From NCBI RefSeq assembly GCF_005405925.1, contig NZ_BJHV01000001.1, positions 10,850,001 to 10,914,000 of the forward strand: 64,000 bases of DNA. Direction: 5' to 3'. Positions 44,677 through 55,370 of this stretch are shown in pieces. This DNA comes from Streptomyces antimycoticus. Lineage in GTDB: Bacteria > Actinomycetota > Actinomycetes > Streptomycetales > Streptomycetaceae. Made by a program: the position numbers and the translations under genes. The notes beneath the pieces were generated by a model. It was not told where the DNA came from. It was given only the letters and a program-made list of their open reading frames with translations, and did no database searches. Position 1 is the stretch's first letter. Each line of letters opens with the position of its first letter.

Positions 44677-45729
44677 ATGTCTGAGACCGCCGCGCTGTCT
44701 GTGTTCACCGGACCCGGTGGCGCCACCGGGCAGCAGGGGAGTGAGTTCACCCCCCTGCTGCGGAAAGTCAAAGGACAGGGGCTGCTGGAGCGTCGCAGGG
44801 GCTGGTACGCGCGGATGATCAGCGTGAACCTCCTGGCCCTGGCCGCGGTGGTGACAGGGTTCGTCCTGGCCGGGGGCACCTGGTGGACGCTGCTGCTCGC
44901 TGTGCCGCTGGCTGTCCTGTCCGCCCGCACCGCCTACGTCGGCCATGACGCCGGGCACGCCCAGATCGCCGTCGGCCGCCGGGCGAACCGCGCGCTCGGG
45001 CTCCTGCACGGCAATCTGCTCCTGGGCATGAGTTACGCGTGGTGGAACGACAAGCACAACCGGCACCACGCCAACCCCAACCACGTCGAGAAGGACCCGG
45101 ACGTCGGTGCCGGCGCGCTGGTGTGGACTGCGGAGCAGGCGGCTGTGCGCCGCGGGTTCGCCCGCTGGGTCACCCGCCACCAGGCGTGGCTGTTCTTCCC
45201 GATGCTGCTGCTGGAAGGCATCGCCCTGAAGGTGAGCAGTGTCCGGGACCTGCGGCGGCAGCCGGTGCGTGAGCGGGCGGTGGAGGGCGTGCTGCTGGTG
45301 TTGCATGCGGCTGGTTACGGCGCGCTGCTGCTGGCCTGCCTGCCGGTGGGGAAGGCTGTCGTGTTCGCGCTGCTCCATCAGGCGCTCTTCGGGCTCCACC
45401 TGGGAATGGCCTTCGCGCCCAACCACAAGGGCATGGACATGCCCGGCCCGGCGGGGGAGCGGTGGGGTCATCTGCGCCGCCAGGTCCTGACCTCGCGTAA
45501 CGTCCGGGGCGGGCCGGTCACGGACTGGCTTCTGGGCGGGCTGAACTACCAGATCGAGCACCACCTCTTCCCGAACATGCCCAGGTGCCATCTCAGGCTC
45601 GTACAGCCTCTGGTCCGGGAACACTGCCGCAGCCTCAAGCTCCCGTACGCCGAGACCGGACTGCTCGACTCCTACCGGCAAGGGCTGCGGCACATGCACA
45701 CGGTCGGCGGTGCGGCCCGGCCGGAATGA
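44677..45729 (+). CDS. membrane fatty-acid desaturase (acyl-lipid type)
   Basis: 350 residues, di-iron membrane desaturase introducing a double bond into lipid-bound acyl chains. The three histidine boxes are all present: HDAGH (GHDAGHAQIAVGRR), HNRHH (WNDKHNRHHANPNHVEKDPD), and QIEHH (LNYQIEHHLFPNMPR); the Gln in the last box is typical of front-end (delta-6-like) desaturases. Four hydrophobic helices (for example LLALAAVVTGFVLAG). ATG 44677 (MSETAALSVFTGPGG). Intact. No cytochrome b5 domain, so ferredoxin is the likely electron donor. Confidence 0.92.
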   Translation: MSETAALSVFTGPGGATGQQGSEFTPLLRKVKGQGLLERRRGWYARMISVNLLALAAVVTGFVLAGGTWWTLLLAVPLAVLSARTAYVGHDAGHAQIAVGRRANRALGLLHGNLLLGMSYAWWNDKHNRHHANPNHVEKDPDVGAGALVWTAEQAAVRRGFARWVTRHQAWLFFPMLLLEGIALKVSSVRDLRRQPVRERAVEGVLLVLHAAGYGALLLACLPVGKAVVFALLHQALFGLHLGMAFAPNHKGMDMPGPAGERWGHLRRQVLTSRNVRGGPVTDWLLGGLNYQIEHHLFPNMPRCHLRLVQPLVREHCRSLKLPYAETGLLDSYRQGLRHMHTVGGAARPE

Positions 45730-47003
45730 GAGCGCCGGCGGCTGCGGGGCCACGGAGCCACTCCGGGCGCGTGGCGGTCGCGTGGGGTGAACGGGGCGAC
45801 CCGGCGCGGCGCTGTCCTCGCCCGTGCGGACGTGGCCGGCGAGCTGGGCGATGACCTGTCCGGGCCGGAGACGGGCTCGGGCTGCGATGGGATGGCACGC
45901 ACGCATGCGGCGGCTGGTGTCGGCGGACAGCCGGGCCCGAGCCCGCAGTTGGTCTTTCACATCACGCCGCTCCCGTACCCACGGGGGCGGAGCGGAAGGT
46001 GTCCACCCGGCCCGCCCCGAAATCCGCACAGGCCCAGGTGAAATATTCCCAGTTCGGACCGGGCGCGGCCTGGCTCGCGTTGCGGTGCCCGTGCACACCG
46101 TCCCCCCCGGCGGTGGCCGGTCCGGCACCGTGGACCACGCCCGGCGACGGCTCGACGCCGCGTGAGGTCATGCTCGACCGCCGCTGTGGTGAACGGCTGC
46201 TCCAGTCGCACGCGGGCCTGTGGCGACGCCCCTGGCTGGAGTGGACCCCTCGAAGGCGTTGGGAGGCGTATGGTCCGACGTCCTGGACCAGGCCGAGCGT
46301 GTGCTGCCCGTCGGGTTCGAAGAGGCTGAGGCGGTCGGCGGGGACAGCCCGCTGCAGAGCATGCCGCCAATGACCGCGGCGGCCCGGCGAGCCGCGGCCG
46401 GAAGCCATCTCGGGGCGGCGGCAACACCCCTCGGCTGCGGCGAGACCCTCGCCCAGCCCCTGCAGATGCCGCCCGCTGCACCGGACCGCTGGTTCTGGTG
46501 CTGCTCGCTGTATCGGGCCGCTGCTCCTGGTGCTGCTCGTGCTCGTGCTGCTTGGCTGCTGCCCGGTGGGCCGGGCGTGCGTCGTGATCTGTAAAAAGCA
46601 CGCCTGTGCCTTCACCGCGGGCGGGGGATGCGCGTGCCGCGCTGGTCGGCCTGCTCGGCAGCTGCGCCTGGTACGCGGCGGCTTCCGGCGCGGACGGCCC
46701 GCTCGCGGATAGGGCGACGATGGTGGGCATGGCCTGCGGACGTACCGGTGGATGCGGTGTACCCGCTGCGCTGGGGTGGGGGTGGCCGTCGGGGTGTTTC
46801 ACGGGGCGGCCGTTGTGTGCTTGACGCTGCGGATGGCCGGCGGCCGCTACGGGCTCAACACGCCGGGGCCGCACGGTGCCGATGGCATGGCCCGGTCCGG
46901 CGACAGTTCGTGCGATGCTCCGTCATGACCCCATGCCATGGGTTTTTGCGGCCGCTGGTTCACCTGTCCCGGCGTCGGCGCGTGAGGCAACCCGGGGTGA
47001 TGT
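45730..47003. other. long stretch without a supportable gene
   Basis: 1.27 kb in which all frames are Arg/Ala/Gly-rich with no recognisable motif. It holds copy 2 of the 44-bp repeat (46125-46168). Probably decayed DNA. Confidence 0.5.
46125..46168. repeat. 44-bp dispersed repeat, copy 2
   Basis: Matches 6720-6763 with one mismatch. Like copy 1 it lies at the MFS side of a copy of the duplicated cassette, here about 0.8 kb beyond the MFS stop. Confidence 0.85.
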
Positions 47004-48401
47004 CTACGCGCGGGGACTTCTCGTACCGCTCGGTGGTGGGAGGCTCCGGGTAGGGCTCGTGGTCTGTCGCAGTGGGAGGGCGATCAATGCCGTGAGCAGG
47101 AAGATCGCGGCTTCGTAGGCCATGGCGTGGCCGAACGCCGTGTTGGCAGTGTCCGCCGGCGCGTAGTAGGCCAGTCCGGCCGCTGTCACCCCGATTGATC
47201 CGCCGAGTTGCTGGGCTGTGGGCAGCAGCCCGGATACCGAGTCCGCCGCGGCGCCGCGCACGCCTGCCAGTACCAGAGTGAACACGGCGGCTGTGAACAG
47301 GCCGAACGCGGCGCCCCCGGCTGCCAGTACCGGCAGGGCCGCCCGGCGTCCGGGTTCGGTGCCGATGAGCGGGGCGAGTGCCAGGGCCGTACCCGCCAGG
47401 ACCAGCGCAGCGGCCGTCAGCACCATCGGGCCCAGGCGGCGGGAGAGGGCCGGTGCGGTGTGGCTGCCCAGGACGGCCGCGGCGGCGAACGGCGCCGACG
47501 CCAGTGCCGCGGATATCGCCGGGTACCCGAGGGCGGACTGCAGGTGCAGGAAGAGCAGATAGGTGAACGACGGCACCCCGGCGTTGAACACGAACACCAG
47601 CAGCACGCCCCGTCGCGCGGCCCGATCCCGCAGGACCGATGGGTGGACCAGGGGGGCCGGGCGGTGTCTGAGGGTGAGGGTGAAGCAGGTCAGGGCGGCG
47701 GCGGCCGTGGCGAAGGAGGCCCACGTCCACCAGGGCCGGCCGGCTTCCCGGCCCAGTGCGCACGGCAGGACCAGTGCGCCGAAGCCAGTGGTGGCCACAG
47801 CTGCCCCGGCCCAGTCCACGCGCTGGTGCCCCGTACCGCGCGTGCGGGGCAGCAGGGCAGCCCCCGCCAGCGAGAGAGCTGCCACCGGCACCGTGACCAG
47901 GAAGACCGCGCGCCAGCCGGCGCCGAAGAGGTCGGCGCCGACGAGAAGTCCACCGATGAGCGGCCCGGCCAGTGAGGCCACGCCCATCGTCGCACCGTAC
48001 AGGGCCAGGGCTCGTGGGCGGCGTTGTGGGGATTCGCCGGTGCGGATGAGCGAGAGCACCTGTGGGGCGACCAGGCCGCTGCCTGCGCCCTGCACCAGCC
48101 GGGCCGCGATCAGCCATCTGGCGTCCGGGGCGGCGGCGCAGGTCACCGAGCCGATGGTGAACACCACGGTGCCCAGCACGAACAGCCGCCGGTAACCGTA
48201 GCGGTCGCCCAGCCGTGCGGCGGTGATGAGCAGGCACGCGTACGCCAGGGTGTACCCGGCCAGGACGAGCTGCACCGCGCCGGGGCCGGCCCCGAGGCCG
48301 GACTGGATGGCCGGAGCGGCGGTCTGCGCGATCGTGGCGTTGAGCAGTTGCACGAAGGTCGCACTCAGTACCACTGGCAGCAGGAACCGGCCGCCGTTCA
48401 C
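47004..48401 (-). CDS. MFS exporter, DHA2-like (copy B, complete)
   Basis: 465 residues. GTG 48401 (VNGGRFLLPVVLSATFVQLL) overlaps the hydrolase stop region (GTGA). Landmarks: LAGYTLAYACLLITAARLGD RY (motif A follows), LIAARLVQGAGSGLVAPQVL, GATMGVASLAGPLIGGLLVG, WRAVFLVTVPVAALSLAG, and late AADSVSGLLPTAQQLGGSIG. About 14 helices. Frame open to the stop at 47004. The upstream hydrolase frame is shifted and reads straight through into this gene, so translation may now enter as a fusion. This is the only functional-looking gene of either cassette copy. Confidence 0.85.
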   Translation of the reverse strand: MNGGRFLLPVVLSATFVQLLNATIAQTAAPAIQSGLGAGPGAVQLVLAGYTLAYACLLITAARLGDRYGYRRLFVLGTVVFTIGSVTCAAAPDARWLIAARLVQGAGSGLVAPQVLSLIRTGESPQRRPRALALYGATMGVASLAGPLIGGLLVGADLFGAGWRAVFLVTVPVAALSLAGAALLPRTRGTGHQRVDWAGAAVATTGFGALVLPCALGREAGRPWWTWASFATAAAALTCFTLTLRHRPAPLVHPSVLRDRAARRGVLLVFVFNAGVPSFTYLLFLHLQSALGYPAISAALASAPFAAAAVLGSHTAPALSRRLGPMVLTAAALVLAGTALALAPLIGTEPGRRAALPVLAAGGAAFGLFTAAVFTLVLAGVRGAAADSVSGLLPTAQQLGGSIGVTAAGLAYYAPADTANTAFGHAMAYEAAIFLLTALIALPLRQTTSPTRSLPPPSGTRSPRA

Positions 48402-48407
48402 CGGACC

Positions 48408-49256
48408 AGGGTCCCGGCGAGTTCCCGCGGCCGGGCGGCGGTCGGGCTGTGGCTGCCCGGCGGGGTGCGGACGGTCAATGGCTCGCCCGGCACGGTCCGG
48501 CCGGCCTCCGCGGTCATCAGGTCCTGTACGGCCCCCGGCGGTGGCCGGGTTCTGCGCACAGCGCAGGAGGGCGCGCCGCATACGGCCCCACCGCGCGGCG
48601 GTCAGGGTGACCGGGGCCGCGGGGACGGCCGGCGGCAGGCCGGGGCTGAGCGCGGAGCGCCGACGGTCGAAACGGTCGGCGGGTGTGTCGTGGTATTGGG
48701 TCTGCCGCAACTCCTCGGCGTAGGCGGAATCCGGCCGGAGCGGGTCGGTCCGCACCGCATCCAGTGCCTGGGGATGACCGGGGTTGAGGCTCTGCTCCCG
48801 TGCGGTGGCGTTCGCGGGGGCGCCGAGGTGGTCGGAGAGGCGGGGGCGGCCGGCGGGGAGAGATGTGGAGAGGCAGGCGATGGTGTCGGTCAGTTCGGGT
48901 GCGTACGGTGTGGCCGGCGACGCGGGGGCGCCGCCCGTGCGGTGAGCGACGATCAGGAGAGGGCCGTGGCGGCGGACCCGGCGCAGCGTGTCCCAGAGGC
49001 CATCGGCGCAGTCGCCCATCGTCACGTCGGCCGGCTGTGGCCTCCCGGTCAGCGGCCCGGCCCGGCCACGTAGCAGGTACCCGCTGGGCAGGGGAGCGCC
49101 GAAGCCGTGCCCGGGCAGGCCGGCGGCCACACTCGCGGCACCGGCACCGGCACCGGCACCGGCGAGTGGGGCGTGCTGTGTCGCCGCCCGCTGCCACGAG
49201 CCGTGCCGGGCGCCGTGGACGAGAACGAAAGCGGTGTCGCTCACATCGGTGTTCAT
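48408..49256 (-). pseudogene. alpha/beta hydrolase-like protein (copy B), frameshifted
   Basis: MNTDVSDTAFVLVHGARHGS at 49256, closer to the family consensus than copy A. One extra base in a C-run near 48535 shifts the frame after RCAQN, so the native end (RELAGTLVR in the other frame) is lost and the frame enters the MFS gene. The nucleophile elbow is VAHRTGGAPAS, Arg in place of Ser, as in copy A. A GGCACC microsatellite (49137-49160) expands an Ala/Gly run (AGAGAGAGAA). Confidence 0.8.
49137..49160. repeat. GGCACC hexamer microsatellite
   Basis: Four CACCGG units against two in copy A, adding four residues to the hydrolase. A length-variable site. Confidence 0.7.
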
Positions 49257-49313
49257 GCAGGACGTCATGGCGTCCATCCCAGTCGGCGACGGCAGCGTCA
49301 TCCACTGAAAGAT

Positions 49314-49330
49314 GTGACAGGCTCGGTCAC
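49314..49330. promoter_or_regulatory. palindrome in hydrolase/LysR divergent promoter (copy B)
   Basis: GTGAC-N7-GTCAC, conserved with copy A (8098-8114). Confidence 0.5.
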
Positions 49331-49359
49331 GATACTTTTCGGATATGGAAGGGGTGGTC

Positions 49360-50288
49360 ATGGAGGCGCGGCATCTGCGGTACGCGCTCACCCTCGCCGA
49401 GCACGGACACTTCGGCCAAGCAGCCCACGCGCTGGCATCGCGCAGCCCCCGCTGTCCAAACAGATCGCCGACCTGGAGCGTGAGACCGGCGCCCGGCTGT
49501 TCGACCGTACGCGCCAGGGCGTGTTCCCGACCGCCGCGGGCGAGGCGTTCCTCACCCGGGCGCGGCGGGCGCTGGAGGAGATGACGGCGGCCACCATCGA
49601 CGCCGGACGGGCGGCGCGCGGTGAGACGGGCCGACTGCGCCTGGGGTTCATCGCCTCCGCACTGCTCGACCCGCTGCCGGACGTCCTGGGCCGGTTCGGC
49701 CGCGAACGGCCCGATGTACGGCTGGAGTTGCACGAGATGGCGTCCGGCCGCAGCGCCGCCGCTCTCCTGGCCGGAGAACTGGACGCGGCCGTCACCCTCG
49801 GACCGCCACGGGGAGCCGGGGTCGAGCACCTGGTGTCCGTCCCGGTCGGGCACGACCATCTCATCGCCGTTGTCGGCAGCGCGCACCCCTACGCAGGCCA
49901 GGCGTCGGTGAGTGTGGACCAGCTGCGGCGGCAGCCGCTGATCGTGGCCCCCGTGGAGGACGAGTCCGCGGTCGCCGCTGGGCTGCGCACCCTGCTCGGC
50001 GAGGATGCCGTAGCGCTGGACGGCGCGACCGTCGCCCGGGACGTGCATACCATCATCGGCCTGGCCGCCTGCGGGGTCGGCGTGGGCCTGGGGCCCTCCC
50101 GCATGTTGTCGGCCCCCCGCCCAGGCGTCTGGTTCTGCGAGGTGACCCCGCGCACGGCGCTCCCTGACCTGGTCCTGTCCTTCGCCGACCGGGACCGTTC
50201 CCCGGTGCTGGGCGCCTTCCTCGGCACTGTCCGCAGGAACTGCCCCGACGTCGGTGCCGCACTCGACCGCCGGTTCGGCCACGCATGA
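49360..50288 (+). pseudogene. LysR-family regulator (copy B), frameshifted
   Basis: ATG 49360, MEARHLRYALTLAEHGHFGQ, then one base is lost near 49435 inside the helix-turn-helix (ALASRSP instead of ALGIAQPPLSKQ). The rest reads cleanly in the next frame: GIAQPPLSKQIADLERETGA, effector domain to ALDRRFGHA, stop 50288. The lesion differs from copy A, so each copy was broken independently. Confidence 0.85.
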
Positions 50289-50384
50289 GTATCGGGAACC
50301 GGTTCCGCCTGCATCCCATCGAGCCCACCGCCGACGGTTGAACCGGTGATCCACTCGGCCTCGACGGCCCGTCGGATCCTGCGG

Positions 50385-50759
50385 CGGGCCGACAAGGTCC
50401 CCCAGAGGCGGATGAGTCGGGGATGAGGCCGTCGTCCTCCGCGGCCGACCCGCGAGGCTGTACGCCACGTAGCCCCGGCGGCTGCCGACGCCGGCGTCGA
50501 CGGGGTTCTCGGCCGGCGCTGAGGCCTGCGTCCGTGTCCGGCCCCGGACGCGTGTCCTGCCCGAATACGAGGACATCGCCACAGGCGCAGAAGGACTGAG
50601 ATCCACCCGCCACTTGCTACAGCGTCCCGCAGAGAAAAGCAGAGAAAACATGTTGTCCCCGGGGGCCGAGTCGGATCCTTGGCGTGTGGTCGTCCGCCTT
50701 GGTAGAACGAATTGCTGAACCTGAGCGTGCTCGACTGCGTGATGGCCGTCTTGCCCAGA
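50385..50759. other. no recognisable gene
   Basis: Unique DNA after the duplication end; nothing recognised. Confidence 0.4.
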
Positions 50760-51226
50760 TCAAAGAAGACCACTGTGCTGGGGCACGGGGCCGGCGACCC
50801 GTAGTGCCCCCGGAGAAGATCGATCTGCGGCTTTCCGCGGCCAGGCGAGCGTTTCTAACGTCTCCGTTGGAACCGGCCCGAGGATGGCATAGGGCACGGT
50901 GACGTGGACCCCGTATGCCGTTCCCCCGTCGAACTCCCCGTCACGTAACGGCCCAAGCGGAGCAAGCTGAGCGACGGCTCCTTCCACCACCGTGTCAGGC
51001 ACTTTGCCTACCTGGCGTACAGTCTTGTAACGATGGATCTCGTCGCTGCCCTTCATTACGTGGTACGCGACCCGCGCTCTTACGACGTCCATGTGAGGGA
51101 GCAGCACCACCGCGTATATTTCGCTGCCCAACAGGGACTTGAGGATGTCGATCTTGACGTTCCTCGCGATCCGATTCAGGTGGCCCTTGGTGTGAGCGTT
51201 TGTAAGAGTGCACAGCCTTGAACTCC
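50760..51226 (-). pseudogene. hypothetical protein, 5' truncated
   Basis: The reverse strand reads CTLTNAHTKGHLNRIARNVK, IDILKSLLGSEIYAVVLLPH, RVAYHVMKGSDEIHRYKTVR, VVEGAVAQLAPLGPLRDGEF, AYGVHVTVPYAI in one frame. Upstream, FKAVHSYKRSHQG in another frame may be its earlier part. It resembles a phage/plasmid hypothetical with codon use less GC-biased than neighbours. Function unknown; the C-terminal 40 residues may be read-through. Confidence 0.4.
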
Positions 51227-51269
51227 ACTACACCGTGCAGCGGGTCGGGGTAGCGGCGGCGGCGCTTAG

Positions 51270-52715
51270 TACTCCAGTGCGGTTTCGTGATCTATCCAGC
51301 GGGTCCGTCGGTGGAGCGTCGTTGGTAGTGGCTGCGTCGGGCTGCGGCCTGGTGGCGTCTGCGCCAGGTGGACCAGTGCAGCAGTCTGGCGGCAGTCATG
51401 GCCGGTGGGGCGAAGACGGCGACGAGCAGGTGACGGATCTCCGGGACGGTCAGGATGATCGGGTCGTGGCTGCGGTCGGGATGTTGCGGATCGGCAGGCC
51501 GGGCGGGGTTCGCGTCGGCGGCGAGAGCGGTCAGGAAGGCCAGGGCCAGCATGGCGAGCGTGATGTGCCGGTGCCATGAGGTCCAGTGCCTGACCTGGTA
51601 GTGATCCAGGCCGACCTGGCTCTTGGCGGCCTGGAAGCACTCCTCGACGCTCCAGCGGACACCGGCGACGCGGACGAGCTCGTGCAGGGTGATCTGGGTG
51701 GGTGACCAGCACAGGTAGAAGGCGAGTTCACCGGTGGTCCGGTTGCGGCGGATCAGCAGGTGACGATGGACGCCGGTGCCGATGTGGATCCAGGCCCAGT
51801 CGTAGTAGCGCGGGCCCTTCGCGCCGGCTCCGGCGCTGTGCCGCTGCCAGGCAGAGGCGGGCAAGCGGTCGGCGAGGACATCGGCGCGGACAGGGGTGCG
51901 GCCCTGGTTGATCCGGACCCGGGTGGAGCAGGCGACGGCCATCACGTAGCCGATGCCGATCCGCTCCAGGCGTGCGCGTAACTGCGGGTCCTGGCCGTAG
52001 GCTTCGTCGCCGGTCACCCACGATGCAGTCACTCCGGCGTCCAACGCGGCGACGATCATCTCCTCGGCCAGCCGGGGCTTGGTCGCGAAGGGTAGGTCCT
52101 CGGGCACCCCGGCAGCATGGCGGCGCTCGGGATCGGAGCACCAGGACCGCTCGGGCAGGTAGAGCCGTCGGTCGATCAGCGCGCGTCCCCGCTCAGTGGC
52201 GTAGGCGAGGAACACGCCGACCTGGGAGTTCTCGATCCGGCCAGCTGTGCCGGTGTACTGGCGTTGCACCCCCGCCGACATGCTGCCTTTCTTCACGAAG
52301 CCGGTCTCGTCCACGATGAGAACGCCGTCGTCGCCGAGGTGGTCGACAACGTAGGCGCGGACATCGTCACGGAGGGCGTCGGCATCCCAGCGGGCATAGC
52401 GCAGCAGGCGCTGCATCGGCCCGGGCCGGGCCAGGCCGGCCTGTTCAGCCAGTTGCCAGCAGTTCTTCCGCTCGGTAGCCGACAGCAGCCCGAGCAAGTA
52501 GGCGCGGGCCGTGGCCCGAGGCTCAACTCGGCCGAACCGCCCGGCGATACGAGCCATGGCCTGGTCGAACAACACCCGCCAGCGGGCAGGGTCTACGCTA
52601 TGGTCCGCGGCCACCGCACGATCTTCGTTTGTCCACACACCAACCGATGATCACGCGGTGGCCGTACCCGTTCCCAGCCGGGTTCGCCACAAGATCGCGA
52701 AGTCAGACTGGAGTA
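51270..52715. mobile_element. IS701-family element, complete
   Basis: 1446 bp, ends TACTCCAGT and complement, flanked by a perfect 4-bp target duplication TTAG (51266-51269 and 52716-52719), which fits the CTAG-like target of IS701. Confidence 0.9.
51292..52638 (-). CDS. IS701-family transposase
   Basis: 448 residues, DDE: D in GVLIVDETGFVKKGSMSAG, D in SWVTGDEAYGQDPQLRARLE, E in RWSVEECFQAAKSQVGLDHY. Early LLGLLSATERKNCWQLAEQA and GPMQRLLRYARWDADALRDD are family-typical. Complete frame; an internal ATG at 52551 (MARIAGRFGRVEP) could also serve as start. Likely active. Confidence 0.92.
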   Translation of the reverse strand: MWTNEDRAVAADHSVDPARWRVLFDQAMARIAGRFGRVEPRATARAYLLGLLSATERKNCWQLAEQAGLARPGPMQRLLRYARWDADALRDDVRAYVVDHLGDDGVLIVDETGFVKKGSMSAGVQRQYTGTAGRIENSQVGVFLAYATERGRALIDRRLYLPERSWCSDPERRHAAGVPEDLPFATKPRLAEEMIVAALDAGVTASWVTGDEAYGQDPQLRARLERIGIGYVMAVACSTRVRINQGRTPVRADVLADRLPASAWQRHSAGAGAKGPRYYDWAWIHIGTGVHRHLLIRRNRTTGELAFYLCWSPTQITLHELVRVAGVRWSVEECFQAAKSQVGLDHYQVRHWTSWHRHITLAMLALAFLTALAADANPARPADPQHPDRSHDPIILTVPEIRHLLVAVFAPPAMTAARLLHWSTWRRRHQAAARRSHYQRRSTDGPAG

Positions 52716-52800
52716 TTAGGCCGCTCGACCACCGCGAGGTACACGGCGGAGCAGTTGTGGGAGGTTGGGGCTGTGGTGGTCTCATGAGGGAAGGCGTGTG

Positions 52801-54923
52801 TCAGGTGGGTGGTCTGTGGTGCTTTGTGTGGGCGGTGGTCTGGTGGTGGTCGTCGGCGGGTTGTGTCCGGGCTATGAGGAGCGCGATGTCGTCCTCTGGG
52901 GAAGTGTTCGTGGTCATTTTCGCGATGACGTGGGAGCAGGTGTCCTCCAGGCTCGTGGAGGGGGGCTGCAGTGTGGTGAGCAGGCGGTTGAGTCCGGTGT
53001 CGATGTCGCAGTGCCGGGACTCGACCAGCCCGTCGGTGTAGAGGGCGAGCAGGGTGCCCTGGGACAGCTCCAGCTCGATGGATTCGTAGCCTCCGATGCC
53101 GGTCCCGACCGGCGGGCCCACCGGTGTGTCGGCGATATGGGCGTGGCCCTCGGGTGTCACCAGCATCGGTGGTGGGTGTCCGGCGCGTGCCAGGTCGCAG
53201 ACCCGGGTGGCCGGGTCGTAGACGGCGTAGATGCAGGTACCGCCGGTGACCGATGAGTACCCGTGGGACCAGGTGGCCGTCTCGGCGAGCTGGGAGGTGA
53301 CTTTGTCCAGGTGGTCGAGCAGTTGTGCGGGGGCTGGTCGAGGGTGGCGAGGGTGTGGATCGCGGTGCGCATCCTGCCCATGGCGGCGGCGGCGTTGATG
53401 CCATGGCCGACGACGTCGCCGATGACCAGGGCGATCCGGCCGCCCGGCAGCTCGATGGCGTCCATCCAGTCCCCGCCGACTCCTTCGTGGCGGTCTGACG
53501 GCAGATAGCGGCCGGCCAGGTCCATCGCGGCGCCGCCTGACAGCCTCTGCGGCAGGAGACTGCGCTGCAGGGCGAGGGCGGCGGCCCGCTCCCGTGTGTA
53601 GCGGCGGGCGTTGTCCAGGCTCAGCGCCGCTTGGACGCAGAGTTCCTCGGCCAGCAGCAGATCGTCCCGGGAGAAGGGCACGGCGTTGTCGGTCCGCGTG
53701 AACACGGCGATGCCGAGGATGGTGCCGCGGGCTCTGAGCGGGATCATCATCACCGAGTGCATACCGGTGTCATGGATGAGCTGCCTGCGCCGGGGGTCGA
53801 GCCAGGTCCCCGGGCCGGTTTTCATGGCGGGCTCGAAGTAGGACTGGTCCCCGTACAGGGCGGTGAGGAACGGCGATCCGGGGGGTACGTACACCACATC
53901 CCCCACCAGGAAGGCGGCCTCGGGCATGTCTGCGTGGATGGAGGACTGACCCGCGCGGCGGAAGACGGGGATGCCGGAGGGGGCCTTGGACATCCGTTTC
54001 AGTGGCTCCCCGCCCAGCGGGACGGCATCGGCCAGATCCACTGTGACGTAGTCGGCGAGGGCGGGGACGGCCATGTCCGCGAGTTCTTGCGCGGTCGTCA
54101 TCACATCGAGCGTGGTGCCGATCCGGTTGGCCGCTGTGCCGAGCAGCGCCAGCCGTTCGCGCTCCCCGCTCTTGGTGATCGCGGAGACGGTGCACACGCC
54201 CAGTGGACCACCGTTCAGGGGGGCGAGCGGAAAGACGGAGGAGGAGAAGACCACCTCCCGGCCGTGCTCCGGGGGCGCCCACCGCAGCACGTGGTCGCCC
54301 ACCGGCTCCCGCGAGGTCAGCACCTGCCGTATCACCGGTTCGATGGTGGCCCGGTCGACATCACACAGGGTGCGGCGCGTCGACCGGGTGGGCGGGTCCG
54401 CCTCGGAGCGGCCCGCGATCTCCCGGCAGGCTCGGTTCGACCACAGGAGCCGCGTGCGCGTGTCCCACACCGCCACGGCCAGTGGTGACCGGTCCAGGAG
54501 CGCGGCTTCGGCGTCGGCGGTCCGTACGCCGTCCGGCGCCTCCACAACGGCGACGAACCAGCAGGTCTCACCGTCTTCGCCGGTCAGCGCGATGGTCTCT
54601 ACCGCCAGGCGGAGGCTCATGCCCTCCCGGTGTCTGACCTCTACGACGGCGTTGACGGCCCGCCGGTCGCCGCGCTGTCCCACGTCTCCCCGGGCCGGGG
54701 ACCATCGCACCGCCTCCGCGGGGGTCTTCAGCAGCCGCTGCACCGGCAGCCTGACGACGTCCTCCGCGCGGTGGCCGAGCAGCCGCCGGCAGCCCTCCCC
54801 CCACGCCAGGATGGTGCCGTCGGAGCCCAGCAGAGCGACCGCCGGAGCGGGTGCCTCAGGCGCCTGTCCGAAGCCGGCCGGTATCCGCCTCGTCTCGGAA
54901 CCGGCCCCGGGTCTGCGCGCCAT
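52801..54923 (-). pseudogene. PAS-PAS-GAF PP2C (SpoIIE-type) phosphatase, single frameshift
   Basis: ATG 54923 (GGAGG upstream) opens a protein of 707 expected residues: PAS 1 (VALLGSDGTILAWGEGCRRL), PAS 2 (LDRSPLAVAVWDTRTRLLWS), GAF (LGTAANRIGTTLDVMTTAQE, FLVGDVVYVPPGSPFLTALY, MIPLRARGTILGIAVFTR), then phosphatase: LQRSLLPQRLSGGAAMDLAG, GVGGDWMDAIELPGGRIALV, GDVVGHGINAAAAMGRMRTA. Near 53330 one base is missing in CAGCCCCCGCAC; the rest (AQLLDHLDKVTSQLAETATW, LARAGHPPPMLVTPEGHAHI, GTLLALYTDGLVESR, EDDIALLIARTQ) follows in the next frame to the stop at 52801. Every domain is otherwise complete, so this may be a very recent lesion or a base-call error. Confidence 0.85.
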
Positions 54924-55124
54924 CCCGACACCTCCGTAGCAACCGATATCGGTCGGTGTACCCCAAAAAGGGTAACGTGCCCGCCCGGACAGCGGTCGGG
55001 GGCTTTCCGGGGCCCGACCGGAGTGACCGGCCACCGATGAGTGCGGCCACCGATGAGTGCGGCGGCCGCGCGGGGTCCGCACCTGCACACCACAAGCCAC
55101 CACCTGATCAGTGAGGACCATGAC

Positions 55125-55245
55125 ATGACCGCCAACGCACTGCCGTCCGTCGTGGACGCCGATACCTGGCAGCGTGAGCTCGAAGCGCTGCGCGCCCGGG
55201 GAGAGGGCCGCGACCCGCAAGCTCGGCGTGATCGCCGCCCAGCGC
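55125..55245 (+). pseudogene. DUF899 (thioredoxin-like) N-terminal scrap
   Basis: ATG 55125, MTANALPSVVDADTWQRELE, ALRAR, then in the next frame ERAATRKLGVIAAQR: the first 37 residues of DUF899 proteins. Nothing beyond remains. Confidence 0.6.
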
Positions 55246-55370
55246 GTAGTGCGCGCAGCAGATCCAGGGCGGCCAGGTCCGGGCGCTCGGGCCGGCCGGT
55301 GGAGTCGGGGCCAGTAGAGCCCGCCTGCCTTGCGGGCATAGGGGCGTGAGGTTTCCGGTTGTGCCGGGCT

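Larger units (their letters stand above)
47292..50384. repeat. segmental duplication, copy B (MFS/hydrolase/LysR)
   Basis: Counterpart of 6775-9174. It retains the about 690 bp missing in copy A. Beyond 47292 toward the MFS 3' end, copy B continues (the MFS C-terminus) with no match in copy A. Confidence 0.95.

Noticed and set aside
46220..46594. Forward 124-codon frame with VWSDVLDQAERVLPVGF
   Set aside because: No homology recognised and the composition turns to noise after 50 codons; not supported as a gene.
47004..50651. A 1215-codon reverse open frame
   Set aside because: It is a composite: the MFS gene from 48401 downward is real, the middle is the frameshifted hydrolase, and the upstream third is antisense to the LysR gene. 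It is not one protein.
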